Assembly (NCBI RefSeq): GCF_039962255.1
Contig: NZ_JAMPKY010000005.1
Coordinates: 310,001 to 374,000, forward strand
Source of the DNA: Leptolyngbya subtilissima AS-A7
Lineage (GTDB): Bacteria > Cyanobacteriota > Cyanobacteriia > Phormidesmidales > Phormidesmidaceae
Direction: 5' to 3'
DNA: 64,000 bases
Part shown: positions 49,526-57,470 of the stretch, in pieces
How the letters are laid out: each line of letters begins with the position of its first letter
Position numbering within the stretch: the first letter of the stretch is position 1
Translations under genes and position numbers: made by a program
Notes under the pieces: model-generated
Told to the model about the DNA's origin: nothing
Databases searched by the model: none
Seen by the model: only the letters and a program-made list of their open reading frames with translations

Positions 49526-49654
49526 ATGTTATCTACTCAAGAGCAGGCTCGGCAGCTATTGGCCCGTACCCGTCAGCAGCAGCAGCATCGCCGAGCCAAC
49601 ATGCTAGGACGTTCTACTCACGAAGTTTTGCCTTCCGAGAACCCTCAGGCCTAG
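49526..49654 (+). CDS. Very small hypothetical protein
   Basis: A 42-residue protein, MLSTQEQARQLLARTRQQQQ and then HRRANMLGRSTHEVLPSE. GGAG lies 10 bases upstream. It is basic, Gln/Arg-rich and probably helical. A longer frame from 49424 exists but its first part looks non-coding. It is supported only by the ribosome site and coding-like composition. Confidence 0.45.
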   Translation: MLSTQEQARQLLARTRQQQQHRRANMLGRSTHEVLPSENPQA

Positions 49655-49982
49655 GCTGAAATCGCCAGCTTCGATAGCTGGGTTATTGAGTAGGTTGACT
49701 ACTTGGTCCGGTATCACTCAGTAGAGACTTGGGCTAACTTAATCGCTCATTAACCCCAGCGATCGCCCCCACAACCATGATGAAAGTGAACCAACCCTGC
49801 ATTTCTGCAATGCGGTTCGCACCTGACTCACATCTAGGCTCAGCGATCGCTGGGTCTTTTTTATGCTTAAAACTGCTTGAAATCACAGATCTGGGTTTCA
49901 CCTCCAGGCGGCATCAGCCGCACGACGTTTCCTTATCTCCCTTAAGATCAAGTCTTCTAGACCTAATTCGCGCCCGCTGTTA
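49655..49982. other. Intergenic region with a possible small RNA
   Basis: These 328 bases have no supported gene. A HIP1-based hairpin with a T-run at 49836-49862 looks like a transcript end. The stretch before it has no credible frame and could encode a small RNA or be a long 3'-UTR of the 42-residue ORF. Confidence 0.4.
49836..49862 (+). terminator. HIP1-centred hairpin with T-run
   Basis: AGGCTCAGCGA (49836-49846) pairs with TCGCTGGGTCT (49847-49857), two G:T pairs included, with GATC at the tip, then further T residues to 49862. It is oriented as a rightward intrinsic terminator. Confidence 0.6.
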
Positions 49983-50735
49983 GTGAAAGTGCTTTGTTTT
50001 ATGTTCTGGTTGAGTGTTGCCTTAGTGAATGCTCCAACAGCCTCTGCCCTAGCCCTGGGCTCCGGGGCAGACCCGTCGTTTTTTGCGTCGCTTCAGCAGC
50101 AGCTGGTGCAGGCACTGGCCTGGATTGACAGTCTGGGAGCGATCGCACCCCTAGCCTTCATCCTGCTATACATCGTGATTACCGTTGCCTTTGTGCCCGC
50201 CTCGATTGTGACCCTGGGGGCTGGCGTGGTGTTTGGGGTGCTCAAAGGCTCGGCCTTGGTGTTCGTGGGGGCTATGTTGGGGGCCACGGCAGCGTTTTTG
50301 GTAGGCCGCTACGTAGCGCGGGGCTGGGTAGCCAGCAAAATCGCCAATAACCCTCGCTTTCGGGCCGTCGACGATGCGATCGCTAGGGATGGCCGCAAAG
50401 TCATCTTGCTGCTGCGGCTATCGCCGGTGTTTCCCTTCAACCTGCTCAACTATTCCCTAGGGGTAAGTCAAATTTCTCTCAAAGACTACGTAATGGGCAC
50501 AGTGGGCATTTTGCCCGGCACGGTGATGTATGTCTATCTGGGATCGCTGGTGGGCAACCTGGCCACCTTAGGCGCCGACAGCAGCCAACCCCCCGCAGCC
50601 GCTACAGTGCAATGGATCCTTCGCATTGTGGGCCTAGTGGCCACGGTAGCGGTGACGCTCTACATCACTCGCATCGCTCGCCGTGCCCTCAACGAAGCCA
50701 TTCCCGAAGACTCCCCCTCTCCAGAAAACCCTTAG
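49983..50735 (+). CDS. TVP38/TMEM64-family (VTT-domain) membrane protein
   Basis: A 250-residue membrane protein with a GTG start. The VTT/DedA-like core is visible: FILLYIVITVAFVPASIVTL (re-entrant segment), GAMLGATAAFLVGRYVARG and RLSPVFPFNLLNYSLGVSQI followed by KDYVMGTVGILPGTVMYVY. The first 30 residues may be a signal peptide (MKVLCFMFWLSVALVNAPTA). Family members act as lipid scramblases or in membrane homeostasis. It is followed by the MscS gene on the same strand after 150 bases, including a C-rich repeat. Confidence 0.9.
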   Translation: MKVLCFMFWLSVALVNAPTASALALGSGADPSFFASLQQQLVQALAWIDSLGAIAPLAFILLYIVITVAFVPASIVTLGAGVVFGVLKGSALVFVGAMLGATAAFLVGRYVARGWVASKIANNPRFRAVDDAIARDGRKVILLLRLSPVFPFNLLNYSLGVSQISLKDYVMGTVGILPGTVMYVYLGSLVGNLATLGADSSQPPAAATVQWILRIVGLVATVAVTLYITRIARRALNEAIPEDSPSPENP

Positions 50736-50793
50736 TTGATCCATTATGCGCCACTCTTCGCCCTACCCCCAACCCTAAGCCATCCCCTTATCT

Positions 50794-50848
50794 CCCCACC
50801 CCTTACCCTCCCACTCCCCACCCCTTACCCTCCCACTCCCCACCCCCC
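50794..50848. repeat. C-rich 22-bp tandem repeat
   Basis: Two exact copies of a 22-base unit (50794-50815 and 50816-50837, starting CCCCACCCCTTACC) and a partial third. It lies between the VTT and MscS genes. It is not a CRISPR, since there are no spacers. C-rich runs could form i-motif/G4 structures, but this is speculative. Confidence 0.7.
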
Positions 50849-50888
50849 TGTCCGCTATGCTGGTCTACGGTGTTTCGGGTCTAGACGC

Positions 50889-52517
50889 ATGCCCACGGCA
50901 ATCAACCCGATGAGTTGGCTAGGCCGTCTGGTCTGGGGAATTGTGTTAGCCCTGGCGCTGCATGGGGCCATGGTAGGGCCAGGATTGGCCCAGACCGTCG
51001 ACACCGAGCCGGTATTTCTGGACGGCCTTTTCTTATTTGAGGTACCCGCCGCCGGAGACCTCACCGCTGTGGAGCGGGCGCTGGCCATTGAGATCAACCT
51101 GGAGTCGCTGATCGAAGATGCCAATCCGGTGCTGGTGCGCACCGAAACCCGCAGCACTGGAGAAATAGGGGGGAGTAACACAGTCATTTTCGCGGGCGAT
51201 CGCTACATCATGACGGTCACCAGCGCCGATGTCGGTGTGGGCGGAGCCAGCACACCCCAGGTGCAGGCTGATCGTTGGGCAGATGCCCTGGCTGTTGCCC
51301 TCACTCAGGCGCGTGCCGAGCGTCAGTCAGGCTTTTTGACCCAAGCGCTGGTCAAAGCTCTGGCCGCCCTGGCCGCCGCTCTGGTGCTGCATCTGCTGAC
51401 CGGATGGCTGTGGCACCGCTGGCTCAAGCCGCTGCTTGAACGCCTATCTTTTTGGCCCACCGACTCAGAGCACCACAGCACGGGGCTGAAGCTGTTGTTT
51501 CGGCTGACGCTGGTGCTAGTGCGCGGGGCGGTGTGGTTTACGGCGGTGGGTTACATTGCAAAGCTGTTTCCCCTCACACGCCGAGTGAGCTATCGAGTAT
51601 CGAGCAGTTTGCAGGAGGGCCTGTTTGACCGCAGCGTGCTGCTGGGCAGCCGCTCTTACTCACTGTTTGATTTGCTGATGGTCATGGCCACCCTGCTGGC
51701 ATTGGTGGTGATCGCCAGCACCCTGACTAATCTGATGCGATCGCGCGTTCTGCAGGTCACCGGCATTAGCCTGGCCGCCCAAGAAGCGATCTCGGTGCTC
51801 TCGAAATACACCCTAATTTTGCTGGGCACCGTGGTGGTGCTTCAGCTTTGGGGCATCGATCTCAGCTCCATTGCCCTGATCGCTAGTGGTCTTGGTATTG
51901 GAGTGGGCCTGGGCCTGCAAGGGCTAGTTAAAGACTTTGTCAGTGGTCTCGTGCTCGTGTTTGAGCGCCCGATGCAGGTGGGTGACTTTGTTGATTTTGG
52001 TCAGGTCAAAGGCACTGTTGCCCGCATTGGCTCGCGCAGCACCGAAATTCGCACCCTTGACCATGTCTCGATCATCGTGCCCAACTCCCGTTTTTTAGAT
52101 TCAGAGGTGATCAACTGGAGCCACGGCAACCCCGTATCGCGCATTCGCCTGCCGGTGGGGGTGTCTTACAGCGCTGACCCTCAGCAAGTCAAAATTGCCC
52201 TGCTCGAAGCCAGCCAAAAAAATCAGGAAATTTTGACGGCTCCTGCCCCCCAGGTATTTTTCCTAGGCTTTGGTGACAGCGCCCTCAACTTTGAGCTACT
52301 GGTATGGATTGCTCAGCCTAGCCGCCAGCTGGTGATCAAAAGCGATCTGTACTTTGTGATTGAGGCCAGCCTACGCCACCACGACATTGAGGTGCCGTTT
52401 CCCCAGCGCGATCTGCACATTCGTTCGGGGTACCTGCCCATGTCCCGCCCATCGGAAGCACAGGAATATTTGGACCAGGCGGGCAACGAGTCAGCCCGTG
52501 GGTCAGAAGAGGCCTAG
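50889..52517 (+). CDS. MscS-family mechanosensitive ion channel
   Basis: About 542 residues. An N-terminal signal sequence (LGRLVWGIVLALALHGAMVG, cleavage near AQTVDTEP) is followed by a soluble periplasmic part (35-145) and several helices. The MscS core is GISLAAQEAISVLSKYTLIL, then the pore helix SSIALIASGLGIGVGLGLQG with VKDFVSGLVLVFERPMQVGD and FVDFGQVKGTVARIGSRSTE. The C-terminal domain is beta then alpha/beta. It opens when the membrane is stretched, protecting against hypo-osmotic shock. The start at 50889 is preferred; the open frame back to 50736 is Pro-rich repeat translation and is rejected. Confidence 0.92.
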   Translation: MPTAINPMSWLGRLVWGIVLALALHGAMVGPGLAQTVDTEPVFLDGLFLFEVPAAGDLTAVERALAIEINLESLIEDANPVLVRTETRSTGEIGGSNTVIFAGDRYIMTVTSADVGVGGASTPQVQADRWADALAVALTQARAERQSGFLTQALVKALAALAAALVLHLLTGWLWHRWLKPLLERLSFWPTDSEHHSTGLKLLFRLTLVLVRGAVWFTAVGYIAKLFPLTRRVSYRVSSSLQEGLFDRSVLLGSRSYSLFDLLMVMATLLALVVIASTLTNLMRSRVLQVTGISLAAQEAISVLSKYTLILLGTVVVLQLWGIDLSSIALIASGLGIGVGLGLQGLVKDFVSGLVLVFERPMQVGDFVDFGQVKGTVARIGSRSTEIRTLDHVSIIVPNSRFLDSEVINWSHGNPVSRIRLPVGVSYSADPQQVKIALLEASQKNQEILTAPAPQVFFLGFGDSALNFELLVWIAQPSRQLVIKSDLYFVIEASLRHHDIEVPFPQRDLHIRSGYLPMSRPSEAQEYLDQAGNESARGSEEA

Positions 52518-52647
52518 CAACACCGTTGATTTCTGTAAGGCCAGACTGAGGCGGATCGTTCTCCTGGTGGTTATGACAATAGAGACCTAATGCTGAATGC
52601 TGGTTGGCGATCCTTAGTGGAGTAGGAAAAATAACGGTTTTTCTGGT

Positions 52648-52664
52648 AGAGGCGACCTCTTTTT
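52648..52664 (+). terminator. Small hairpin with T-run after the MscS gene
   Basis: AGAGG (52648-52652) and CCTCT (52656-52660) enclose CGA and run into TTTT. It is a weak intrinsic terminator candidate about 130 bases after the MscS stop. Confidence 0.4.
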
Positions 52665-52783
52665 AAGCTGAGACAATTGAATTTAGACCTAGCCTGATCA
52701 GGGCGAACCACAGCGCTTTGGAGGGCAGCAAAAAATAAGGAGCGCTTTAGGGAAAGTTAGCTAAAATTACAGCCGTATTTGCA

Positions 52784-52840
52784 GAGAAACCGGGGTTCTA
52801 TACCCACACGTTCCCGAATTGGTCGCCTAACGGGTTTCTC
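52784..52840. repeat. Inverted GAGAAACC/GGTTTCTC repeat
   Basis: GAGAAACC at 52784-52791 is complementary to GGTTTCTC at 52833-52840. It lies upstream of the secreted protein gene. The AGAAACC/GGTTTCT core is, as far as I recall, a common dispersed palindrome in filamentous cyanobacteria. Confidence 0.5.
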
Positions 52841-52868
52841 GAGTGAGGAGTATAGGGAGCTAATTTCC

Positions 52869-54092
52869 ATGAAACCAGTCTGGCCCAACGTCCCCCTTAG
52901 CCGCTGGTCAAAGCGGCTGTTTAAGTCGCTTGCGCTGTTTATTACCTCGGTCTTTCTGGTCACTGGCCTATCGGTGCCAGGGTACGGTGCGGCTCAGCCC
53001 ACAGCGCTAACGCCCAACACTGATGCCGAAGCTGGATTGGAAGTGTTGATGGCCCAGGAACCGAACACCTCGGGCAACGCCACCCTCTACTTTGAAACCT
53101 CTACCTTTACCATTAGCGTCTTTCCCAGGAATTCTCAAACCCTGCGGATGAATGTCTACAACAGAGAAACTCGGCAGTCTGAACAACTCAATGCTCCTGT
53201 TACCCGCCGCGACGGAATTATCAGTAGCGACTGGATAAGCTATGACAGCTTTGGCTCGCGCGGAGGCCGCAACGTTGTCTACCGGGCTAGTGGCAACCTA
53301 AGAAACAACCAGGCCCGCCTCGAAATCGTTGAGGTCTCCACCAGTGCCATATTGCTGAGCCAAAACAGCACCAGCGTTCGAGACTTCTTCCTTCCCGGAG
53401 CTAACCCTAACCCTGGCCCTAACCCTAACCCTGGACAGGGCGACCTGCTCAACCGCACGCTTGTGGGCTTTGATACCCAAAATCACTCGGTTCGGGTGTT
53501 TAACGACAACGGCGTAACCAAGCTGAATGTCTACAACAGAGTCTCTGGTCAGCCGCTGGTCAATGGTCTGACTGCCACCGCAGAAGCCACTGAGATTGCC
53601 CCCTACCGATGCTGGGTCAACTACTTTGGCGGTCAAAGTTATGGCGGTGCTGCGGCCCGCTACTTCGTTCGAGTCAGCGGTGATGGACAGGCACGGCTGG
53701 AGGTGATTGCCGCCAACGGCGGGGTGCTACTGTCAGAACCTAGAGTCAACTCTGCGCCTCTGATCACTAATATTCCCCAGGCCGATCGCCCCGCTTGTTT
53801 TGGCAGCGGCGCCACCGTGCCCGATGGGGCTGGCCTAGAGCCTTTTGTGGCTGCCGTCTTTGGTGGTGACAATGAACTCCAGCGGGTGCGCCAGGTGCTA
53901 CCTAGTGGCAGCAGCCAGGGTGTAGGTGGTTTGACCTGCGTCATCAACCCTCGCTTTGAGGATGCGCCCCAGGGTCGATTTATCAGTGCGGCGGAGTGCA
54001 GCGATCGCAACGACGCCAGTGCGGTGGTCAATTTCTTGCGGGGTCGCGGGCTCAACTCTCGCTTGGTCTACCGCAACTTTAGGTATCGCTAG
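52869..54092 (+). CDS. Secreted protein with two related beta-rich domains
   Basis: A 407-residue exported protein. The signal peptide follows a basic start (RWSKRLFKSLALFITSVFLV, cleavage near GYGAAQ). GGAG lies 8 bases before ATG 52869. Two similar domains follow: about 65-170 (TLYFETSTFTISVFPRNSQ, LRMNVYNRETRQSEQLNAPV, NVVYRASGNLRNNQARLEIV) and about 190-295 (FDTQNHSVRVFNDNGVTKLN, VYNRVSGQPLVNGLTATAEA, RYFVRVSGDGQARLEVIAAN). They are joined by a low-complexity Asn-Pro-Gly linker. The C-terminal 80 residues (FVAAVFGGDNELQRVRQVLP and NDASAVVNFLRGRGLNSRLV) resemble a SPOR-like fold. I recognise no named family. Confidence 0.8.
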   Translation: MKPVWPNVPLSRWSKRLFKSLALFITSVFLVTGLSVPGYGAAQPTALTPNTDAEAGLEVLMAQEPNTSGNATLYFETSTFTISVFPRNSQTLRMNVYNRETRQSEQLNAPVTRRDGIISSDWISYDSFGSRGGRNVVYRASGNLRNNQARLEIVEVSTSAILLSQNSTSVRDFFLPGANPNPGPNPNPGQGDLLNRTLVGFDTQNHSVRVFNDNGVTKLNVYNRVSGQPLVNGLTATAEATEIAPYRCWVNYFGGQSYGGAAARYFVRVSGDGQARLEVIAANGGVLLSEPRVNSAPLITNIPQADRPACFGSGATVPDGAGLEPFVAAVFGGDNELQRVRQVLPSGSSQGVGGLTCVINPRFEDAPQGRFISAAECSDRNDASAVVNFLRGRGLNSRLVYRNFRYR

Positions 54093-54131
54093 AGCTGAGT
54101 AGCCGGAGTTCTCGGCCAGAAGTCAAAAAAC

Positions 54132-54175
54132 AGGCAAGAAAGGGGGAGACAGAGCTGTCTCCCCCTTTCTTGCCT
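54132..54175. terminator. 21-bp inverted repeat between secreted protein gene and thyX
   Basis: A 21-bp perfect stem with only two unpaired central bases, arms at 54132-54152 and 54155-54175. On the thyX strand a TGTTTTTT run follows within three bases, so it is mainly the thyX-operon terminator; it may also stop the convergent secreted-protein transcript. Confidence 0.85.
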
Positions 54176-54183
54176 CATGGACT

Positions 54184-56238
54184 TTACGGAGCCAAGCGGG
54201 CTTTTTTGAGGCGGTTCTCTTCGTACCAGGCGGCGATCGCAGGCACCCAAGCGGCAAAGTGGGGCCAAATTTCTTCGCACATCTTCTGAGCTTCGAGCTG
54301 AGCATCGGCCTTCCAGCGCAGGTCGAGCAGGTGCATCACCGATCGCACGTTGGCCGACATCACCCAGTGCTGACGAATATCAAAAGGAATCAGCCCTCGG
54401 GCGTGCTCTTCGGCAAATCCCTGATCGATGCGGGTTTTGTAGCGGCGGCTGGCTTCTAGGCACCAGTCAATATCCTGCTGGCGAGCTTCGGCGGTGTATT
54501 CGTACTTCTTGCCCTGGCGATCGGTGTAGTAGCCCAGGGGCCGCAGGTAAAAGACTTCTTCCACCTCGCGCTTGCCGTCTACTACATCAAGAATGCGCTG
54601 CCCGGTATATCGGAAGGAGTTGTGAACAACCACACCGTTGGCGACAAAGTTATGCCACGGACCTTCCACCTCGAGGTCATAGGTGGTTTGTAGGCCTAGA
54701 TATTCAACTGCAACCACTCCAACAGGGTGAGCTTTGAGCTTTCGGCCTGCTGGTATTGGCTTAGCCGCCCAAAATTTCGGCTCCAAAATGGGCTGGAAGT
54801 TCGTCGCAAACTCACCCTCTAAATGGTTTTGGTGTAGGTGCTCGTGGCAAGGCTGGCAGACAGAGATAAGATTATTAAACTCGTAAGCCAGTGACTCATC
54901 GGCAAACACAGGGACTAAATGATGAGCGTGGAGGTTGCCGCCCTGGTTACCGCAGCGCTGACAAATATAGTTGAACTTGGCGTGTACTTGGGGTGCAATC
55001 TGGCGTGTCCAGGCACCAATTAACTCTCGCTCTGTTGATGTGCCGCCCTTCCAAAAGTTAGAGTCCGGCCCCCGTTTTGTAAAGGTCTTGGCATTGATTC
55101 GGCGCTGTTCTAGGTTTGCTTTTGACAGAGCCAACTTATAGCCCTTGACGCCCTTATTCCAAGGATTATCGGTGCCAGGTGAGCGTTTATTAAGTTCTAA
55201 CCCGTGGGCATATACCCACTTTTTGACAGACTCGATAGAGCATTCTGCGAGGGCAGCTATGTCATCTACGTAGAGCCCTTGAGCAAGCTGAGTTTGGAGC
55301 CAAGCTTTGTCACGGTAAAGGCCGTTGCCTGCGACAGTCTTAAGCCCGCGCCGTCGTCCTGAGGGCAACTTGAGCTGAAATTGTTTGGCCCAATGGCGAA
55401 TAACCTCAGCAGAACACCCACACTGCTCAGCAATTTGTTGTGCCGTTAAACCCTGATTGACTTGGGCTTTTAGCCAAGATTCCTGGCTGTAGAGGGCATC
55501 GGGGCGCACAACGCCGTTGGTCATCAGTTCACAAGTTTTAGTAATCGCCAGCACTTGATGGTTGGCATCGGCAACTAATCCCAACGCATCTCCCATGCGC
55601 TGCCACCCTTGGGATGTATAGAGGCGATGGTTGGTCGTGCAGTCGAGGGTTTTACCATCGGCTAGGGTGAGGCGATAGACCGGCTGCAAGCCGCTACACA
55701 TGACATCTTGAATGTGACCAACTTCAAAAAAGCCTGTTTCTTCGTTCAAAACCCGCAGCCGCATTTTCTTGAGGCGGGTTTTGAAGTCGCGGCGATAGGT
55801 ACCGGGGGGTTCGCCGTTGCGCCCACGAATCTTGCGCTCTCGGCTAGCCTTCTCTCCGTTAGTCCACAAATCGTATAGCTCAGCGATTTTGGTTTTTCTC
55901 AAACCACCAGAGGCGTGAACGAACGTCACCTCAGTATCGCCTGCCAGGCACTGCACATCGAAGGAAACGCCGACCCGATGAGTACGGATCTGCTGCATGG
56001 TGCTGTGGGGAAACCAGCCGACGTTAAACACAATTTGCGGGTGCTCTAGCGGGCCGTAGTGACCCCGTCCGCCCTTAAGGAGACTGGTGACTAAGATTTC
56101 GCCGCAGCGCTCTTCACTGGGCCATTGGGCGCGATCGTGCGCCACAAAGCCCTCGGCGTAGTCTTGGTGCATGGCGGCGTACATGGTCTGTTGAGGGTTT
56201 GGGGTCTGAGAAATGACCTCAACGGTGAAGCGATCCAT
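54184..56238 (-). CDS. thyX: Flavin-dependent thymidylate synthase interrupted by an intein
   Basis: ThyX makes dTMP from dUMP with FAD, NADPH and methylene-tetrahydrofolate. The 684-residue precursor is a normal 240-residue ThyX split by a 444-residue intein. The N-extein (1-96) starts MDRFTVEVISQTPNPQQTMY and ends inside the ThyX signature (RTHRVGVSFDVQ). The C-extein starts SFRYTGQRILDVV at residue 541, so after splicing the signature RTHRVGVSFDVQSFRY is restored. The C-extein contains IPFDIRQHWVMSANVRSVMH. The intein must excise for the enzyme to work, because it cuts the substrate-binding motif. The gene is 18 bases downstream of the ARM-like gene, so they are probably co-transcribed. 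Confidence 0.95.
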   Translation of the reverse strand: MDRFTVEVISQTPNPQQTMYAAMHQDYAEGFVAHDRAQWPSEERCGEILVTSLLKGGRGHYGPLEHPQIVFNVGWFPHSTMQQIRTHRVGVSFDVQCLAGDTEVTFVHASGGLRKTKIAELYDLWTNGEKASRERKIRGRNGEPPGTYRRDFKTRLKKMRLRVLNEETGFFEVGHIQDVMCSGLQPVYRLTLADGKTLDCTTNHRLYTSQGWQRMGDALGLVADANHQVLAITKTCELMTNGVVRPDALYSQESWLKAQVNQGLTAQQIAEQCGCSAEVIRHWAKQFQLKLPSGRRRGLKTVAGNGLYRDKAWLQTQLAQGLYVDDIAALAECSIESVKKWVYAHGLELNKRSPGTDNPWNKGVKGYKLALSKANLEQRRINAKTFTKRGPDSNFWKGGTSTERELIGAWTRQIAPQVHAKFNYICQRCGNQGGNLHAHHLVPVFADESLAYEFNNLISVCQPCHEHLHQNHLEGEFATNFQPILEPKFWAAKPIPAGRKLKAHPVGVVAVEYLGLQTTYDLEVEGPWHNFVANGVVVHNSFRYTGQRILDVVDGKREVEEVFYLRPLGYYTDRQGKKYEYTAEARQQDIDWCLEASRRYKTRIDQGFAEEHARGLIPFDIRQHWVMSANVRSVMHLLDLRWKADAQLEAQKMCEEIWPHFAAWVPAIAAWYEENRLKKARLAP
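54619..55950 (-). other. ThyX maxi-intein with tandem HTH-like modules and HNH endonuclease
   Basis: Intein residues 97-540 of the precursor. Splicing blocks: block A starts at Cys97 (CLAGDTEVTFVHASGGL); block B has the TxxH motif at TTNH (201-204); block F is YDLEVEGPWHNFVANGVVV and block G ends His-Asn540 before Ser+1. Between blocks B and F are two similar HTH-like modules: WLKAQVNQGLTAQQIAEQCG (about 250-290) and WLQTQLAQGLYVDDIAALAE (about 309-350). Then comes an NPWNKG NUMOD-like motif (358-363) and an HNH nuclease with two Cys pairs (426/429 and 461/464) and LHAHHLVPVF. It should be a homing element, active or recently active. Confidence 0.93.
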
Positions 56239-56256
56239 AGCGCAGATTTCTAAGGT

Positions 56257-57309
56257 TTAAACATCTAAGTATTCAACATATTCGACCGCGCGCCGTCCCT
56301 TGGGAGCAGGTTCAGACGCACGAGTCGGTGTGGTGGTAGATGCTTCTGGCGTTTTTTCCAAGGCGCTGCTTGAATGCTCCTCTAGGCCGATTTGCTCTGG
56401 TGATGCTTCCAAATGCTCCAATTCTGAAAACTTGAGGGATTCTGAAATGCCTGGTGCTGCAACAAATTGAGGCTCTAATTCTGACTGTTGCAGCACGGCA
56501 GCGTCGGGTGCAGAGTCTACAACGAAGGCTGTGGCGGAACTTGGCGGTAGTGGCTTGGCCGATCGCAGTAAGCTTTGCCCCTCTTCCAAGGCCGATCGCA
56601 CGATCGCATCGCTCTCTTGGCCCAGCCTAATTTGAAAGCAGTCGAGTAGGTGCGATCGCACCGACATTCCCGCCAGATACTCTTCATTGCCCTGGGCCAA
56701 GCGCACCAACCGCCGCACGGCCACCAGCCGCTTTAGCGGGTCAGGGTGGCTCAGCAGACCCAAATTGTGATCCACCTGAGCTACGGGGGCAGCATCCCAC
56801 AGATCATCGCTGCGCTGGGTCGAACGAGACGATCGCAGCAGTGCCCCCACCGCAAACAGCGCCAGCGCTCCCTGCCCGGTGAGCAGCAGCGCCATCAGCA
56901 GCGAGTGGGTATTGTGCCACAGGGCGGTAAAGGTATAGGTGCTAACTCCCGTGACCAAACCCAACATCAACGCCTGCTGCTGTGGGGTAGCCGGCAACGG
57001 CAGCCCCTGCTGAAGACGCTGCGTTAACCCCTTGCGCTGGCGCGGCGAGAGCTGCAAAATCTGCTGATAGGCCACCAGCCCAATCCCCGCCGAGATCACC
57101 AGGGCACCGTTGACCAAGCCCAGGGCTAGGCTACCCAAGCCCAAGCCCCACATCTGAGGATGCTTAAGCAGCAGCGATCGCCCCTCAGCGCTGTTTTTCG
57201 GCCACGGCAGCGACAGCCGCCACCCCTGACGCAGAAGCGCTGACTTAGGGCGCGGCGACGGCGGCGGTGAAACATCCAGAGTGGGTCGAGAAATGACGGG
57301 AGAAACCAC
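56257..57309 (-). CDS. Membrane protein with ARM-like C-terminal region
   Basis: A 350-residue protein. Residues 1-50 are Pro/basic. Two to four helices lie between 52 and 165 (MWGLGLGSLALGLVNGALVI, ALMLGLVTGVSTYTFTALWH and SLLMALLLTGQGALALFAVG). Residues 185-255 are helical and resemble an armadillo/HEAT-type repeat (LGLLSHPDPLKRLVAVRRLV). The tail (270-350) is disordered and acidic, then basic. It is cyanobacterial, function unknown. Its stop is 18 bases before thyX, in the same operon. Confidence 0.75.
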   Translation of the reverse strand: MVSPVISRPTLDVSPPPSPRPKSALLRQGWRLSLPWPKNSAEGRSLLLKHPQMWGLGLGSLALGLVNGALVISAGIGLVAYQQILQLSPRQRKGLTQRLQQGLPLPATPQQQALMLGLVTGVSTYTFTALWHNTHSLLMALLLTGQGALALFAVGALLRSSRSTQRSDDLWDAAPVAQVDHNLGLLSHPDPLKRLVAVRRLVRLAQGNEEYLAGMSVRSHLLDCFQIRLGQESDAIVRSALEEGQSLLRSAKPLPPSSATAFVVDSAPDAAVLQQSELEPQFVAAPGISESLKFSELEHLEASPEQIGLEEHSSSALEKTPEASTTTPTRASEPAPKGRRAVEYVEYLDV

Positions 57310-57470
57310 GGGAAGCTTTTGTAGGCGTTATGAACCAAGGCTTAGCATAGCCTGCCCCCCTATCTTAGGCTCCTTTTTGCAGGAAAACTAAAGGCTCTAG
57401 CCCTCGAAATTGTCTAATAATTGCCGACAGCTAACCCTCTCCCTCCTCATCTCCCTTCACTCCCCCACAT

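Larger units (their letters stand above)
52518..52868. other. Intergenic region after MscS gene
   Basis: No gene is supported in these 351 bases. A small hairpin with T-run (52648-52664) and an inverted GAGAAACC repeat (52784-52840) are listed separately. An upstream extension of the next frame to 52779 lies in this repeat. Confidence 0.45.

Noticed and set aside
50794-50848. Possible CRISPR array
   Set aside because: The copies are directly adjacent with no spacers, so it is a simple tandem repeat.
50736-50888. Pro-rich upstream extension of the MscS protein
   Set aside because: It is the translation of the C-rich tandem repeat and precedes the signal peptide.
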